The translations under genes were made by a program, and so were the position numbers. Under the pieces are notes generated by a model, which saw only the letters and a program-made list of their open reading frames with translations, was not told where the DNA came from and did not search any database. This document shows, one piece after another, positions 23,132-31,584 of a DNA stretch of 35,771 nucleotides (within the stretch, counting starts at the first letter, position 1; the number at the start of each line of letters is the position of its first letter). Source of the DNA: JBBSGD01 sp038254435 (lineage in GTDB: Bacteria > Actinomycetota > CADDZG01 > WHSQ01); assembly GCA_038254435.1 (NCBI GenBank), contig JBBSGD010000019.1, positions 1 through 35,771 on the forward strand. The letters run 5' to 3'.

Positions 23132-24597
23132 ACGTGCAAACGCAGCCGAGCTACGAGACCACGATCGGGCTCGAGATCCACGTGGAACTCGCCACCAAGT
23201 CCAAGATGTTCTGTTCCTGCCGTGTTGCGTTTGCCGGCGAGCCCAACACGCGCACGTGCCCCGTGTGCCTCGGGCTTCCGGGTTCGCTGCCGGTCGCGAA
23301 CGAGCGTGCCATCGAGTACACGATGAAGATCGGGCGGGCTCTCGGGTGCGACGTAGCGGGGCATTCTCTGTGGCACCGCAAGAACTACTTCTATCCGGAC
23401 ATGCCCAAGAACTATCAGATCTCGCAGTACGACCTTCCGCTGTGCTACTCGGGGTCTGTGGCCATTGCCACGGAGTCCGGGCCGGTAACGGTGGGTATCA
23501 CGCGAGTGCACCTCGAAGAGGACACCGGCAAGTCGATTCACGCGGGCGGCCGGGGCCGCATTCACGGCTCGGACTACTCACTCGAGGACTTCAATCGAGC
23601 GGGGACCCCCCTGGTCGAGATCGTGACGGACCCGGATCTGCACTCGGCCGAGGATGCGCGCGTCTTCGTGGTAGAGCTGAGGGCGATAATCGAGTCGCTG
23701 GGCGTTTCCGACGTGCGCATGGAAGAGGGCAGCATGCGCGTGGATGCAAACATCTCCGTGCGCCTCAGCGGCGAGGCCGAGTACGGCACGAAGGTGGAGG
23801 TCAAGAACATGAACTCCGTTCGTTCCGTGGGCCGCGCTCTCGCCTACGAGGAAACTCGCCAGCGCGCGGCGCTCGACGCCGCCGAGGCGCTCGTCCAGGA
23901 GACGCGCCATTTCGACGAGAAGAAGGGCACTACGTCACAGGGACGCACCAAGGAAGGCTCGTCGGATTACCGCTATTTTCCGGAGCCCGATCTGGTGCCG
24001 TTCGAACCCTCTGCCGAGTGGATAGCGGAGATCGATGCGTCGCTGCCCGAGAAGCCTGCCGAGAGACGCCACAGGTTCATGTCCGAATACGGAATCGGGG
24101 CTACCGAAACCGCGATCCTGACCACAACGCGTGCCACCGGCGATTGGTTCGAGAGCGCGGCCCGAGCGTACGGCGGGGACGCCAAGAAGATCGTCAACTG
24201 GCTGATCGCCGACCTCTATGGACTGCTCAACGAATCCGGACAGGAGCTGAGCGACACCAAGGTGTCCCCCGGCCGGCTCGCCGGCCTCGTCAAGCTGGTG
24301 GACGCCGGCGTCATCTCCGGCAAGCAAGCAAAGCTGGTTCTTACGGAGATGTTTGCCTCAGGCAAAGATGCGGAGGGCATCGTACGCGACGAGGGACTCG
24401 AGCAGATATCCGACACCGACGCCATCGAGTCGGCAATCGACGCGGTGATTGCCGCCAACGCAGAGGCAGCCGACAAGGTGCGCGCGGGCAACACGGGCAC
24501 GCTCGGCTGGCTCGTCGGCCAGGTGATGAAGAAGACACAGGGGCGCGCGAACCCCAAGATGGTCACCGAGCTGCTGCGCTCGAGACTCATGCGCTGA
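23128..24597 (+). CDS. gatB: Aspartyl/glutamyl-tRNA amidotransferase subunit B
   Basis: The subunit that binds misacylated tRNA, activates the side-chain carboxylate with ATP and receives ammonia from GatA. The 489 residues match the family. Visible are GLEIHVELATKSKMFC near the start, CxxC-type zinc ligands (CSCR and CPVC), HRKNYFYPDMPKNYQISQYD and the C-terminal YqeY-like domain ending NPKMVTELLRSRLMR. The GTG start overlaps the gatA stop (GTGA). No glutaminyl-tRNA synthetase is seen in the window, which fits the indirect route. Confidence 0.96.
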   Translation: MNVQTQPSYETTIGLEIHVELATKSKMFCSCRVAFAGEPNTRTCPVCLGLPGSLPVANERAIEYTMKIGRALGCDVAGHSLWHRKNYFYPDMPKNYQISQYDLPLCYSGSVAIATESGPVTVGITRVHLEEDTGKSIHAGGRGRIHGSDYSLEDFNRAGTPLVEIVTDPDLHSAEDARVFVVELRAIIESLGVSDVRMEEGSMRVDANISVRLSGEAEYGTKVEVKNMNSVRSVGRALAYEETRQRAALDAAEALVQETRHFDEKKGTTSQGRTKEGSSDYRYFPEPDLVPFEPSAEWIAEIDASLPEKPAERRHRFMSEYGIGATETAILTTTRATGDWFESAARAYGGDAKKIVNWLIADLYGLLNESGQELSDTKVSPGRLAGLVKLVDAGVISGKQAKLVLTEMFASGKDAEGIVRDEGLEQISDTDAIESAIDAVIAANAEAADKVRAGNTGTLGWLVGQVMKKTQGRANPKMVTELLRSRLMR

Positions 24598-24645
24598 GGC
24601 TGCAACCCCCGGCGCAGAGCCGGGAGTGACGCGCTCCGGTCCGAT

Positions 24646-25836
24646 CTAGGCGAGCAACGCCCCGATGCGATCGAGGCCCTCCGCGAGGTCGTCGTCCCCG
24701 AGCGCGTAGCTGAGCCGCGCGTACCCCGGCGCTCCGAACCCCTCGCCGGGAACGATTGCTACCTGCGCGTGCTCGAGGAGCGCCTCCGCGAGAACGAGCG
24801 TGTCCGTGATCTTCCTGCCCCCGAGCGTTCGCCCGATCGTCTCTTTGAAGGAGGGAAAGGCGTAGAACGCACCCTCGGGCTCGAGGCAGTGGATGCCGGG
24901 GATCTCGGTGAGCATCTTGTGCATCGTCGTGCGCCGCCGGTCAAAGGCGTCGCGCATCTCGTGGGCCGCGGTCAGATCGCCCGATACCGCGGCGAGGGTG
25001 GCGGCCTGCGCGATGTTGGCGACGTTGGAGGTCGCGTGCGACTGGAGCGAGGCGGCCGCGTCCGCCACGTCGCGGGGCGCAATCATCCAGCCGACGCGCC
25101 ATCCCGTCATCGCGTACGTCTTGGCCACTCCGTTGATGACGATGCACCGCTCGGCCAGCTCGGGAACGAGGACCGGCATAGACGAGAAGCGGGCGTCGCC
25201 GTACACGAGGTGCTCGTAGATCTCGTCCGTGACCACCCACAGGCCGCGCCGTGCGGCCCAGCGCCCCACCGCCTCGACTTCGGCGCGCGGGTAGACGGCG
25301 CCGGTGGGATTGGAGGGCGACGTGAAGACGAGGACCTTCGTGCGCGGCGTGACTGCGGCGTCGAGCTGCTCGAGCGTCACCCGGAAGCCCGTTGCCTCCG
25401 TCGTTGGAAGCTCGACCACGACTCCCCCGGCAAGCTTGACCATCTCGGGATAGCTGACCCAGTAGGGGGCGGGAAGTAGCACCTCGTCGCCCGCCTCGAG
25501 AAGTGTCATGAACGAGTTGTAGAGGGCGTGCTTGCCGCCGTTTCCGACCACTACCTGCGCTGCCTGCACCTCGTAGCCCGAATCGCGCAGCGTCTTGCGG
25601 GCGATTGCCTCGCGCAGGGCGGGGAGCCCTGCGGACGGGGTGTAGTGGTGGTAAGCGGGATTGCCGGCGGCTCGCTGTGCGGCGGCGACGATGTGCGCCG
25701 GGGTGGGGAAGTCGGGTTCGCCCGCGCCGAAGCCGATGACGTCTTCGCCGGCCGCCTTGAGCGCCTTCGCCTTGGCGTCGATGGCGAGCGTGGCGGACTC
25801 GGCGATGCCGGCGACCTTCGTGGATATGCGTGGCAA
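24646..25836 (-). CDS. Class I PLP aminotransferase (AspC family)
   Basis: A 396-residue aminotransferase, most like bacterial aspartate aminotransferases of the Thermus/Bacillus type. Schiff-base Lys239 is in INGVAKTYAMTGWR, with SPSNPTGAVY for the cofactor loop, DEIYEHL for the pyridine-nitrogen Asp, and RLSYALG near the end for the substrate-binding Arg. It would transfer amino groups between aspartate (or related amino acids) and 2-oxoglutarate. A TTG start is used, since MPRISTKVAGIAES is the normal N-terminus and GAGGGG lies upstream. A TATCAT box on the minus strand (25876-25881) is a good -10. Divergent from serC, suggesting shared amino-acid control. Confidence 0.9.
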   Translation of the reverse strand: MPRISTKVAGIAESATLAIDAKAKALKAAGEDVIGFGAGEPDFPTPAHIVAAAQRAAGNPAYHHYTPSAGLPALREAIARKTLRDSGYEVQAAQVVVGNGGKHALYNSFMTLLEAGDEVLLPAPYWVSYPEMVKLAGGVVVELPTTEATGFRVTLEQLDAAVTPRTKVLVFTSPSNPTGAVYPRAEVEAVGRWAARRGLWVVTDEIYEHLVYGDARFSSMPVLVPELAERCIVINGVAKTYAMTGWRVGWMIAPRDVADAAASLQSHATSNVANIAQAATLAAVSGDLTAAHEMRDAFDRRRTTMHKMLTEIPGIHCLEPEGAFYAFPSFKETIGRTLGGRKITDTLVLAEALLEHAQVAIVPGEGFGAPGYARLSYALGDDDLAEGLDRIGALLA

Positions 25837-25875
25837 GCTCGGCCCCTCGCTCGGGTAGATTCCGGCGCTGAAGAT

Positions 25876-25881
25876 GATACG
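25876..25881 (-). promoter_or_regulatory. -10 box for the aminotransferase gene
   Basis: TATCAT on the minus strand, 39 bases before the TTG start, in the 86-base divergent region shared with serC. Unlike the leaderless promoters elsewhere in the window it would give a leader carrying the GAGGGG ribosome site. Confidence 0.4.
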
Positions 25882-25922
25882 GACTCATTGTCGAGCAGCG
25901 AGCCCCCAGAGCGAGGCAATCC

Positions 25923-27044
25923 ATGGATCCCAGCAGTATTTCCATACCCGGCGCCATGAAGCCGTCCGATGGGCGCTTCGGCTCGGGGCCCTCGAAGGTG
26001 CGCGCCGAGGCGGTGACCGCGCTCGCGGCCGAGGCCGGCGGATACCTGGGGACGAGTCACCGGCAGGAGCCTGCCACGGCGGTGGTCGGCCGGGTCAGAG
26101 AGGGTCTCAGAGAGCTGTTCTCGCTGCCGGCCGGGTACGAGGTGCTGCTCGGCAACGGGGGCACGAGCTCGTTCTGGGACGCCGCCGCCCTCGGGCTCAT
26201 CGGCAGGAGGAGCCAGCACTTGGTCTTCGGCGAGTTCTCTGGGAAGTTCGCGGCCGTGGCGGCGCTGGTGCCGCATCTCAACACGCCGCACCGCATCAGC
26301 GCGGATCCGGGGACCCATCCGGCCCCCGAGCCGCGCGCGGACGTGGATCTCTACGCGCTCACCCACAACGAGACCTCGACCGGGGTCTGCATGCCGGTTG
26401 CGCGCGTGCAGGGCGGCGGGCTGACCGCAGTAGACGCGACCTCGGCTGCGGGAGGCTTGCGCGTGACGGCGGAGTCCTTTGACGTCTACTACTTCGCGCC
26501 CCAAAAGTGCTTCGCGTCCGATGGGGGCCTGTGGCTCGCTCTGTGCTCGCCGGCGGCCCTCGAGCGCATTGCGACGGTTGCCGCCGAGGACCGTTACCGG
26601 CCCCCATCGCTCGACTTGAGCCTGGCGCTGGAGAGCAGCCGCAAGAACCAGACCTACAACACGCCTGCGCTTGCGACGCTGTGGCTCCTCGCAGAGCAGA
26701 TCCGGTGGATGCTCGTTCAAGGAGGACTCGAGTGGGCTGCGGCGCGCTGTGACTCGTCCGCCGAAAACCTCTACTCGTGGGCCGAAGCGGGCGAGCTGAC
26801 GCGGCCCTTCGTTGCGGATCCGGGCATGCGCAGCCATGTCGTCGGAACCATTGACTTCGACGAGTCCGTGGATGCCGCATCCGTAGCGATGGTGCTGAGG
26901 AGAAACGGGATCGTCGGCACCGAGCCGTACCGCAAGCTCATGCGCAACCAGCTGCGCATCGCTCTTTATCCTGCAATCGAGCCGGACGACGTGGCTGCGC
27001 TCACCGGGTGCATAGATCACGTGGTCGAGAGACTCGACGGTTAG
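25923..27044 (+). CDS. serC: Phosphoserine aminotransferase (actinobacterial type)
   Basis: Converts 3-phosphohydroxypyruvate to phosphoserine with glutamate. The 373-residue sequence begins with the family-specific DGRFGSGPSKVR, has the pyridoxal Lys195 in YYFAPQKCFASDGGLW, and retains HNETSTGV and NTPALATLWLL. This is the actinobacterial SerC subgroup rather than the E. coli kind. The start ATG has GAGG about seven bases upstream. serA starts nine bases after the stop, so the two genes form a serine-synthesis pair; the stop codon's TAG may double as part of the serA -10 box. Confidence 0.93.
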   Translation: MDPSSISIPGAMKPSDGRFGSGPSKVRAEAVTALAAEAGGYLGTSHRQEPATAVVGRVREGLRELFSLPAGYEVLLGNGGTSSFWDAAALGLIGRRSQHLVFGEFSGKFAAVAALVPHLNTPHRISADPGTHPAPEPRADVDLYALTHNETSTGVCMPVARVQGGGLTAVDATSAAGGLRVTAESFDVYYFAPQKCFASDGGLWLALCSPAALERIATVAAEDRYRPPSLDLSLALESSRKNQTYNTPALATLWLLAEQIRWMLVQGGLEWAAARCDSSAENLYSWAEAGELTRPFVADPGMRSHVVGTIDFDESVDAASVAMVLRRNGIVGTEPYRKLMRNQLRIALYPAIEPDDVAALTGCIDHVVERLDG

Positions 27045-27047
27045 TGT
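27042..27047 (+). promoter_or_regulatory. -10 box of a leaderless promoter overlapping the serC stop codon (serA)
   Basis: TAGTGT, whose TAG is the serC stop, then six bases and the serA ATG at 27054. An internal promoter here would let serA be expressed apart from serC. Confidence 0.42.
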
Positions 27048-27053
27048 GGCGCC

Positions 27054-28637
27054 ATGAAGGTTCTCGTCGCGGAGCAGCTGTCCCCGGCCGGAATCGCGCG
27101 GCTAGAAGAGCACCTCGAAGTGGACGTGGTGACGGACCTTGCAGCCGCGCAGCTGCGCGCACGGATCGCTCCCTACGACGGCCTCGTCATCCGTTCCGCG
27201 ACTCGGGTGGATGCCGCCCTGCTGGAGAGGGCGCCCCGCCTCAAGGTCGTGGGCCGGGCAGGAATCGGGCTCGACAACGTCGATGTCGATGCCGCCACGC
27301 GGGCCGGCGTGCTGGTCGTCAACGCGCCGCAGTCAAACATCATCTCCGCGGCCGAGCACACCATGGCGCTGATGCTCGCTCAGGCACGCAACATCCCCCA
27401 AGCTCACGCGGCGCTTGTTGGGGGGTCGTGGGAGCGCTCCAAGTGGCAGGGGGTCGAGCTCAACGGCAAGACACTCGGGATCGTCGGTCTCGGCCGGGTC
27501 GGCACGCTGGTGGCGCAGCGGGCCAGCTCGTTTGGCATGCAGGTAGTCGCCTACGATCCTTACGTTGCAGCCGGGCGTGCTGCGCAGATGGGCGTGGAGC
27601 TCGTCCACACGGTGGCCCAAGTGTGTGCGCGCGCCGATTTCATCACGATCCATCTTCCAAGGACGCCCGAGACGCTCGGGATCGTGGGGGAGCGCGAGCT
27701 CGAGCAGGTCAAGCCCGGCGTCCGCATCGTCAACACCGCGCGCGGAGGCCTCATCGACGAGGATGCGCTGGCTGCAGCCCTCAAGGATGGGCGAGTGGCG
27801 GGGGCGGCCATCGACGTCTTCGATAACGAACCGATCACGGAGCACGTTCTCTTCGACCTGCCGGGTGTCATCGTGACTCCCCACCTCGGGGCGTCGACGA
27901 CGGAGGCTCAAGACAAAGCCGGACTTGCGATCGCGGAGCAGCTCATCCTCGCGCTGCACGGGGAGTTCGTGCCCTACGCGGTGAACCTCGACGTCGGGAG
28001 CGACATACCCGAGCCGGTGCGCCGCTATCTCGGCCTTGTGGACACACTCGGACGGATGGTCGTAGCACTCGCGGGGTCTGGAATCGAGGGCCTGTGCTTC
28101 GACTATCACGGCGGTATCTCCGAGCACGACACGCGCGCTTTGACGCTTGCGGGGCTCAAGGGCTCGTTCTCCGCGGTGATGCACGAGCCGGTTACCTATG
28201 TGAACGCACCTCTCTTTGCCAAGGAGCGCGGGATATCGGTTGAGGAGTCCAAGTCGTCCCGGTCGCTCGACTACGTCAACCTCATCGAGGTGCACGCGAC
28301 GTCGCCCGACGACACGGTGTCGGTAGGGGGTGTGCTCGTGGGCAAGCGAGACACGCCCCGGCTCGTGCGCGTGTACGGCTACGACCTCGACATGGCGTTC
28401 TCGCCGATAATGGCTTTCTTTCGCTACGAGGATCGTCCCGGCATCATCGGCATCGTCGGGACGCTGCTCGGGCGGGCGGGGGTGAACATCGCCAACATGC
28501 AAGTGGGACGTCTGGCGGAGGGCGGGGAGGCGATCATGGCGCTGGCGGTGGACTCGTCGATCCCGCAAGACGTGCTCGACTCGATCGTGGCGCAGGCGGC
28601 ACTGCGAACCGCCCGCCTGATAGTTCTGCCGCACTGA
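27054..28637 (+). CDS. serA: D-3-phosphoglycerate dehydrogenase (long, ACT-containing form)
   Basis: First step of serine synthesis from 3-phosphoglycerate using NAD. The 527-residue length and domains fit the mycobacterial-type enzyme: substrate domain at both ends of the catalytic part, NAD domain with GLGRVG and the Asp of YDPY, catalytic His in TPHLGAST, an intervening (ASB) domain from about 315 to 450, then an ACT domain (RPGIIGIVGTLLGRAGVNIANMQVGR), which binds serine for feedback inhibition in homologues. Directly after serC, nine bases from its stop, and 14 bases before ilvE. Confidence 0.96.
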   Translation: MKVLVAEQLSPAGIARLEEHLEVDVVTDLAAAQLRARIAPYDGLVIRSATRVDAALLERAPRLKVVGRAGIGLDNVDVDAATRAGVLVVNAPQSNIISAAEHTMALMLAQARNIPQAHAALVGGSWERSKWQGVELNGKTLGIVGLGRVGTLVAQRASSFGMQVVAYDPYVAAGRAAQMGVELVHTVAQVCARADFITIHLPRTPETLGIVGERELEQVKPGVRIVNTARGGLIDEDALAAALKDGRVAGAAIDVFDNEPITEHVLFDLPGVIVTPHLGASTTEAQDKAGLAIAEQLILALHGEFVPYAVNLDVGSDIPEPVRRYLGLVDTLGRMVVALAGSGIEGLCFDYHGGISEHDTRALTLAGLKGSFSAVMHEPVTYVNAPLFAKERGISVEESKSSRSLDYVNLIEVHATSPDDTVSVGGVLVGKRDTPRLVRVYGYDLDMAFSPIMAFFRYEDRPGIIGIVGTLLGRAGVNIANMQVGRLAEGGEAIMALAVDSSIPQDVLDSIVAQAALRTARLIVLPH

Positions 28638-28651
28638 GGAGGGGACCAAGC

Positions 28652-29569
28652 ATGCCCATCAAGCCCGTCGACAAGGTGTGGATGAACGGCAAGCTCGTCG
28701 CGTGGGAGAACGCCACGGTGCACGTGCTGACCCATGCGCTGCACTACGGAACCGGCGTCTTCGAGGGGATTCGGTGCTACGAGACAACGAGAGGACCTGC
28801 GGTCTTTCGCCTCGGTGACCACCTTAGAAGGCTCGAGCGCTCGGCCAAGATATTTCTCATGGAGTTGCCCTTTTCCGTGCCCGAGATGAAGGCTGCCACG
28901 CTCGAGCTGATCGCCGTCAACGGGCTTCGCTCGTGCTATGTGCGCCCCATTGCCTTTCGCGGCTACGGGGAGATGGGCGTCAACCCCGAAGCAAACCCAA
29001 TCGAAACGATGATCGCGGTGTGGCCGTGGGGTGCGTATCTCGGAGATGAGGCGCTGAAGAGCGGCATCAGGACAACGGTGTCCTCGTGGCGCCGGCACGA
29101 TCCGAACATCATTCCTCCACAGGCCAAGGTGACAGGCGCGTACGTGAACTCGTCCATGGCAAAGCTCGAAGCCGTGCACGCGGGCTACGACGAGGCGATC
29201 ATGCTCAACCCCGACGGCTACGTCAGCGAGGCAACGGGCGAGAACTTGTTCATCGTCAGGGGAGGAGAGATCGTCACTCCTCCGGCGGCGTCTGGGCCAC
29301 TTCCGGGAATCACGAGTGACACGGTCACGGTCATCGCGCGCGACCTCGGCATGCAGGTGGTGGAGAGCGTTCTGACGCGTGCCGACCTCTACACGGCGGA
29401 AGAGGTCTTCTGCTGCGGCACGGCGGCCGAGGTCACCCCAATTCGTGAGATCGACGAGCGAGTCATCGGCGAGCCGGGGCCCGTCACCCAGACGATCCAG
29501 CAGAAGTACTTCTCCATCGTCAAGGGCGAGGACGAGAAATACTTCGAGTGGCTCGACTTCGTCGCCTAG
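28652..29569 (+). CDS. ilvE: Branched-chain amino acid aminotransferase
   Basis: Class IV PLP transaminase for the last step of Val, Leu and Ile synthesis, 305 residues. HYGTGVFEGIRCYET, the catalytic Lys159 in PPQAKVTGAYVNS, EATGENLFIV and GTAAEVTPI are all visible, in the order and spacing of IlvE type I. A GAGGAGGGG ribosome site precedes the ATG. It follows serA by 14 bases and its TAG stop is part of a -10-like TAGTCT before gltX. With aspC-like, serC and serA it makes a small amino-acid biosynthesis group. Confidence 0.95.
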   Translation: MPIKPVDKVWMNGKLVAWENATVHVLTHALHYGTGVFEGIRCYETTRGPAVFRLGDHLRRLERSAKIFLMELPFSVPEMKAATLELIAVNGLRSCYVRPIAFRGYGEMGVNPEANPIETMIAVWPWGAYLGDEALKSGIRTTVSSWRRHDPNIIPPQAKVTGAYVNSSMAKLEAVHAGYDEAIMLNPDGYVSEATGENLFIVRGGEIVTPPAASGPLPGITSDTVTVIARDLGMQVVESVLTRADLYTAEEVFCCGTAAEVTPIREIDERVIGEPGPVTQTIQQKYFSIVKGEDEKYFEWLDFVA

Positions 29570-29572
29570 TCT
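29567..29572 (+). promoter_or_regulatory. -10 box of a leaderless promoter overlapping the ilvE stop codon (gltX)
   Basis: TAGTCT, whose TAG is the ilvE stop, then six bases and the gltX ATG at 29579. No Shine-Dalgarno for gltX is seen. Confidence 0.42.
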
Positions 29573-29578
29573 TTGGCC

Positions 29579-31006
29579 ATGGCCCTTGTTCGCACCCGCA
29601 TCGAGCCCGCACCCAGCGGCTCCATTCACGTAGGCAATGCCCGCACCGCGCTCTACTCGTGGCTCTACGCGCGCCGGCACGACGGCTCGTTCGTCCTGCG
29701 CATCGCCGACACCGATGCCACGCGCGTCACCGACGAGAACTACCGCGCCGTCATCGAGGATCTACGCTGGCTCGGGCTGGACTGGGACGAGGGTCCCGAG
29801 ACGGGGGGCGATTTCGGGCCCTACCGGCAGTCTGAGCGCGGCGAGCGCTACAGGGCTTCGTCGCTCACCCTCGTCGAGGGCGGTCACGCCTACCCGTGCT
29901 ACTGCATGCCAGAGGAGGTGGCCGACCGGCGCAAGTCGGTGGGACGCAAGACCCCCGGCTACGATGGCTTCTGCCGCGATCTCGACGCCGGGCAGCGGGC
30001 CGAGATCGAAGCGCAGGGCCGCAGGGGCGCGGTGCGTTTCAAGGTGCCTCATAACCGCACGGTCGTCTTCGAGGATGTCGTGCGCGGGCGCATCGCGACG
30101 AATACCGCGCAGATTCCCGACTTCGTCATCCAGCGCTCGGACGGCTCGCCTACGTACATGCTTGCGGTCACCTGCGACGACGCCTACATGAACATCACGC
30201 ACATCATTCGCGGCGAGGACCTGATGCCGGCGACGCCGCGTCAGCTTCTGCTGCGCGAGGCGCTCGGAGTCATGGACGTGCCGGTGTTCGCTCACCTGCC
30301 TCTGCTCGTGACCGAGACGGGCAAGCCGTTGTCCAAACGGTGGGGGGATGTCGCGGTTGCGGAATATCGACGAAGCGGGTTCTTGCCCGAGGCAATGGTC
30401 AACTACCTTGCGCTCCTCGGTTGGTCGTACGACGACCACACGAACCTGTTCTCGGTAAAGGAGCTCATCGAGAAGTTCTCTTTGGAGCGCGTCGGCCGCA
30501 ACCCGGCGGCCTTCGACATCACCAAGCTCGAGTGGATCAACGGCCATTACATACGGGCGCTCGGCCCGGAGGAGCTCGCCACGCGCCTCGTTCCGTTCTG
30601 CGTCGAGGCCGGCTTGGCCGCGGACTCGGCGAGCGGCCGCGTCCTTATGGTCAGGGTCGCTCCGCTCTTGGCCGAGCGGCTCAAGCGCCTCACCGAAGCG
30701 CCGCCGATGGTGGCGTTCCTGTTCGGGCGGCGCCCTCCCGACGCCCAGGCCGCGGCCGCGATGGCAGGCGCCGACGAGCTCCTCGGCGCGGCGCGGGATG
30801 CTCTCGCCGACACTGCGCAGTGGACCGCACAGGTCATCGAGCACACGCTGCGAGCTCTCGCACAAGAGCGCGAGCTGGCGCCGCGCAAAGCCTTTCAGCC
30901 AATTCGGGCCGCGGTCACCGGCACACTCGTGTCCCCGCCGCTGTTCGAGTCACTCGCCATCCTGGGGCGCGACGAAACCCTTACGCGCCTCGCGGGGGTT
31001 CGGTGA
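29579..31006 (+). CDS. gltX: Glutamyl-tRNA synthetase
   Basis: Charges tRNA-Glu and, because gatCAB is present, probably also tRNA-Gln (non-discriminating type; this is inferred). The 475-residue sequence has the class I signature as HVGN (17-20, in place of HIGH) in PSGSIHVGNARTALYSW and the second signature as PLSKRWGD. LRIADTDATRVT follows the first. The last 100 residues form the anticodon-binding part. The ATG at 29579 gives the usual N-terminus; a TTG six bases earlier is less likely. Two tRNA genes that are its expected substrates follow directly. Confidence 0.95.
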   Translation: MALVRTRIEPAPSGSIHVGNARTALYSWLYARRHDGSFVLRIADTDATRVTDENYRAVIEDLRWLGLDWDEGPETGGDFGPYRQSERGERYRASSLTLVEGGHAYPCYCMPEEVADRRKSVGRKTPGYDGFCRDLDAGQRAEIEAQGRRGAVRFKVPHNRTVVFEDVVRGRIATNTAQIPDFVIQRSDGSPTYMLAVTCDDAYMNITHIIRGEDLMPATPRQLLLREALGVMDVPVFAHLPLLVTETGKPLSKRWGDVAVAEYRRSGFLPEAMVNYLALLGWSYDDHTNLFSVKELIEKFSLERVGRNPAAFDITKLEWINGHYIRALGPEELATRLVPFCVEAGLAADSASGRVLMVRVAPLLAERLKRLTEAPPMVAFLFGRRPPDAQAAAAMAGADELLGAARDALADTAQWTAQVIEHTLRALAQERELAPRKAFQPIRAAVTGTLVSPPLFESLAILGRDETLTRLAGVR

Positions 31007-31054
31007 GGTATTGTCTTGCACCGGCCTCTGCGGGTGGCGCACGCGCCCGGCCAT

Positions 31055-31127
31055 TGGGGCGTGGGGTAACCTGGCAGCCCGGCGGATTCTGGTTCCGTTA
31101 GTCCTGGTTCGAATCCAGGCGCCCCAG
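31055..31127 (+). tRNA. tRNA-Gln (anticodon CTG)
   Basis: Acceptor TGGGGCG pairs with CGCCCCA (31120-31126), discriminator G31127. D-stem GGG/CCC, anticodon stem GCGGA/TCCGT with loop TTCTGGT (anticodon CTG at 31089-31091), T-arm CCTGG-TTCGAAT-CCAGG. No 3' CCA is encoded. It lies 48 bases after gltX. Confidence 0.96.
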
Positions 31128-31141
31128 CGAAGAAAGAGCTT

Positions 31142-31216
31142 GGCCCGGTAGTCTAGTTGGCCGAGGACGCCGCCCTCTCAAGGCGGAGATCACGGGTTCG
31201 AATCCCGTCCGGGCTA
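31142..31216 (+). tRNA. tRNA-Glu (anticodon CTC)
   Basis: Acceptor GGCCCGG pairs with CCGGGCT (31209-31215), ending in a G-T pair, discriminator A31216. Anticodon stem CCGCC/GGCGG with loop CTCTCAA (anticodon CTC at 31177-31179), T-arm ACGGG-TTCGAAT-CCCGT. No CCA is encoded. It lies 14 bases after tRNA-Gln and 17 before rplS. Confidence 0.96.
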
Positions 31217-31233
31217 CGAGACAAGGAGCCGAG

Positions 31234-31584
31234 ATGAACCCGATCGACCTGGTCGAGCGACAACACCTCAGAGACGATCTGCCCGAGTTCCGTGCAGGTG
31301 ACACCGTGCGCGTGCACGTGCGCGTCGTCGAAGGTGAGCGGGAGCGTGTCCAGGCTTTCGAGGGCATCGTCATCCGCCGGAGGGGAAGCAAGCTATCCGC
31401 CACGTTCACCGTCCGCAAGATCTCCTTCGGCGTCGGCGTCGAGAGGACCTTCCCGGTTCACTCGCCGATGATCTCCAAGATCGAAGTTGCCTCACGCGGC
31501 GCCGTTCGCAGGGCCAAGCTCTACTACTTGCGCTCCCGTATCGGGCGCCGGGCGACCAAGATCAAAGAGCGCCGTCAGGCTTAG
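31234..31584 (+). CDS. rplS: 50S ribosomal protein L19
   Basis: Large-subunit protein near the subunit interface, 116 residues. The family pattern is clear: DLVERQHLRDDLPEFRAGDTVRVHVRVVEGERERVQAFEGIVI, then FTVRKISFGVGVERTFPVHSP and the basic end AKLYYLRSRIGRRATKIKER. AAGGAG lies six bases before the ATG. Its stop overlaps the GTG start of the first signal peptidase by one base. It follows the two tRNA genes, an arrangement usual in actinobacteria. Confidence 0.97.
   Translation: MNPIDLVERQHLRDDLPEFRAGDTVRVHVRVVEGERERVQAFEGIVIRRRGSKLSATFTVRKISFGVGVERTFPVHSPMISKIEVASRGAVRRAKLYYLRSRIGRRATKIKERRQA

Noticed and set aside
24608..24624. CCCGGC/GCCGGG hairpin after gatB
   Set aside because: Only six pairs and no T-run; too weak to call a terminator in DNA of this composition.
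25551..27020. 489-codon minus-strand open frame opposite serC
   Set aside because: Runs antisense across two well-identified genes with arginine-rich filler sequence.
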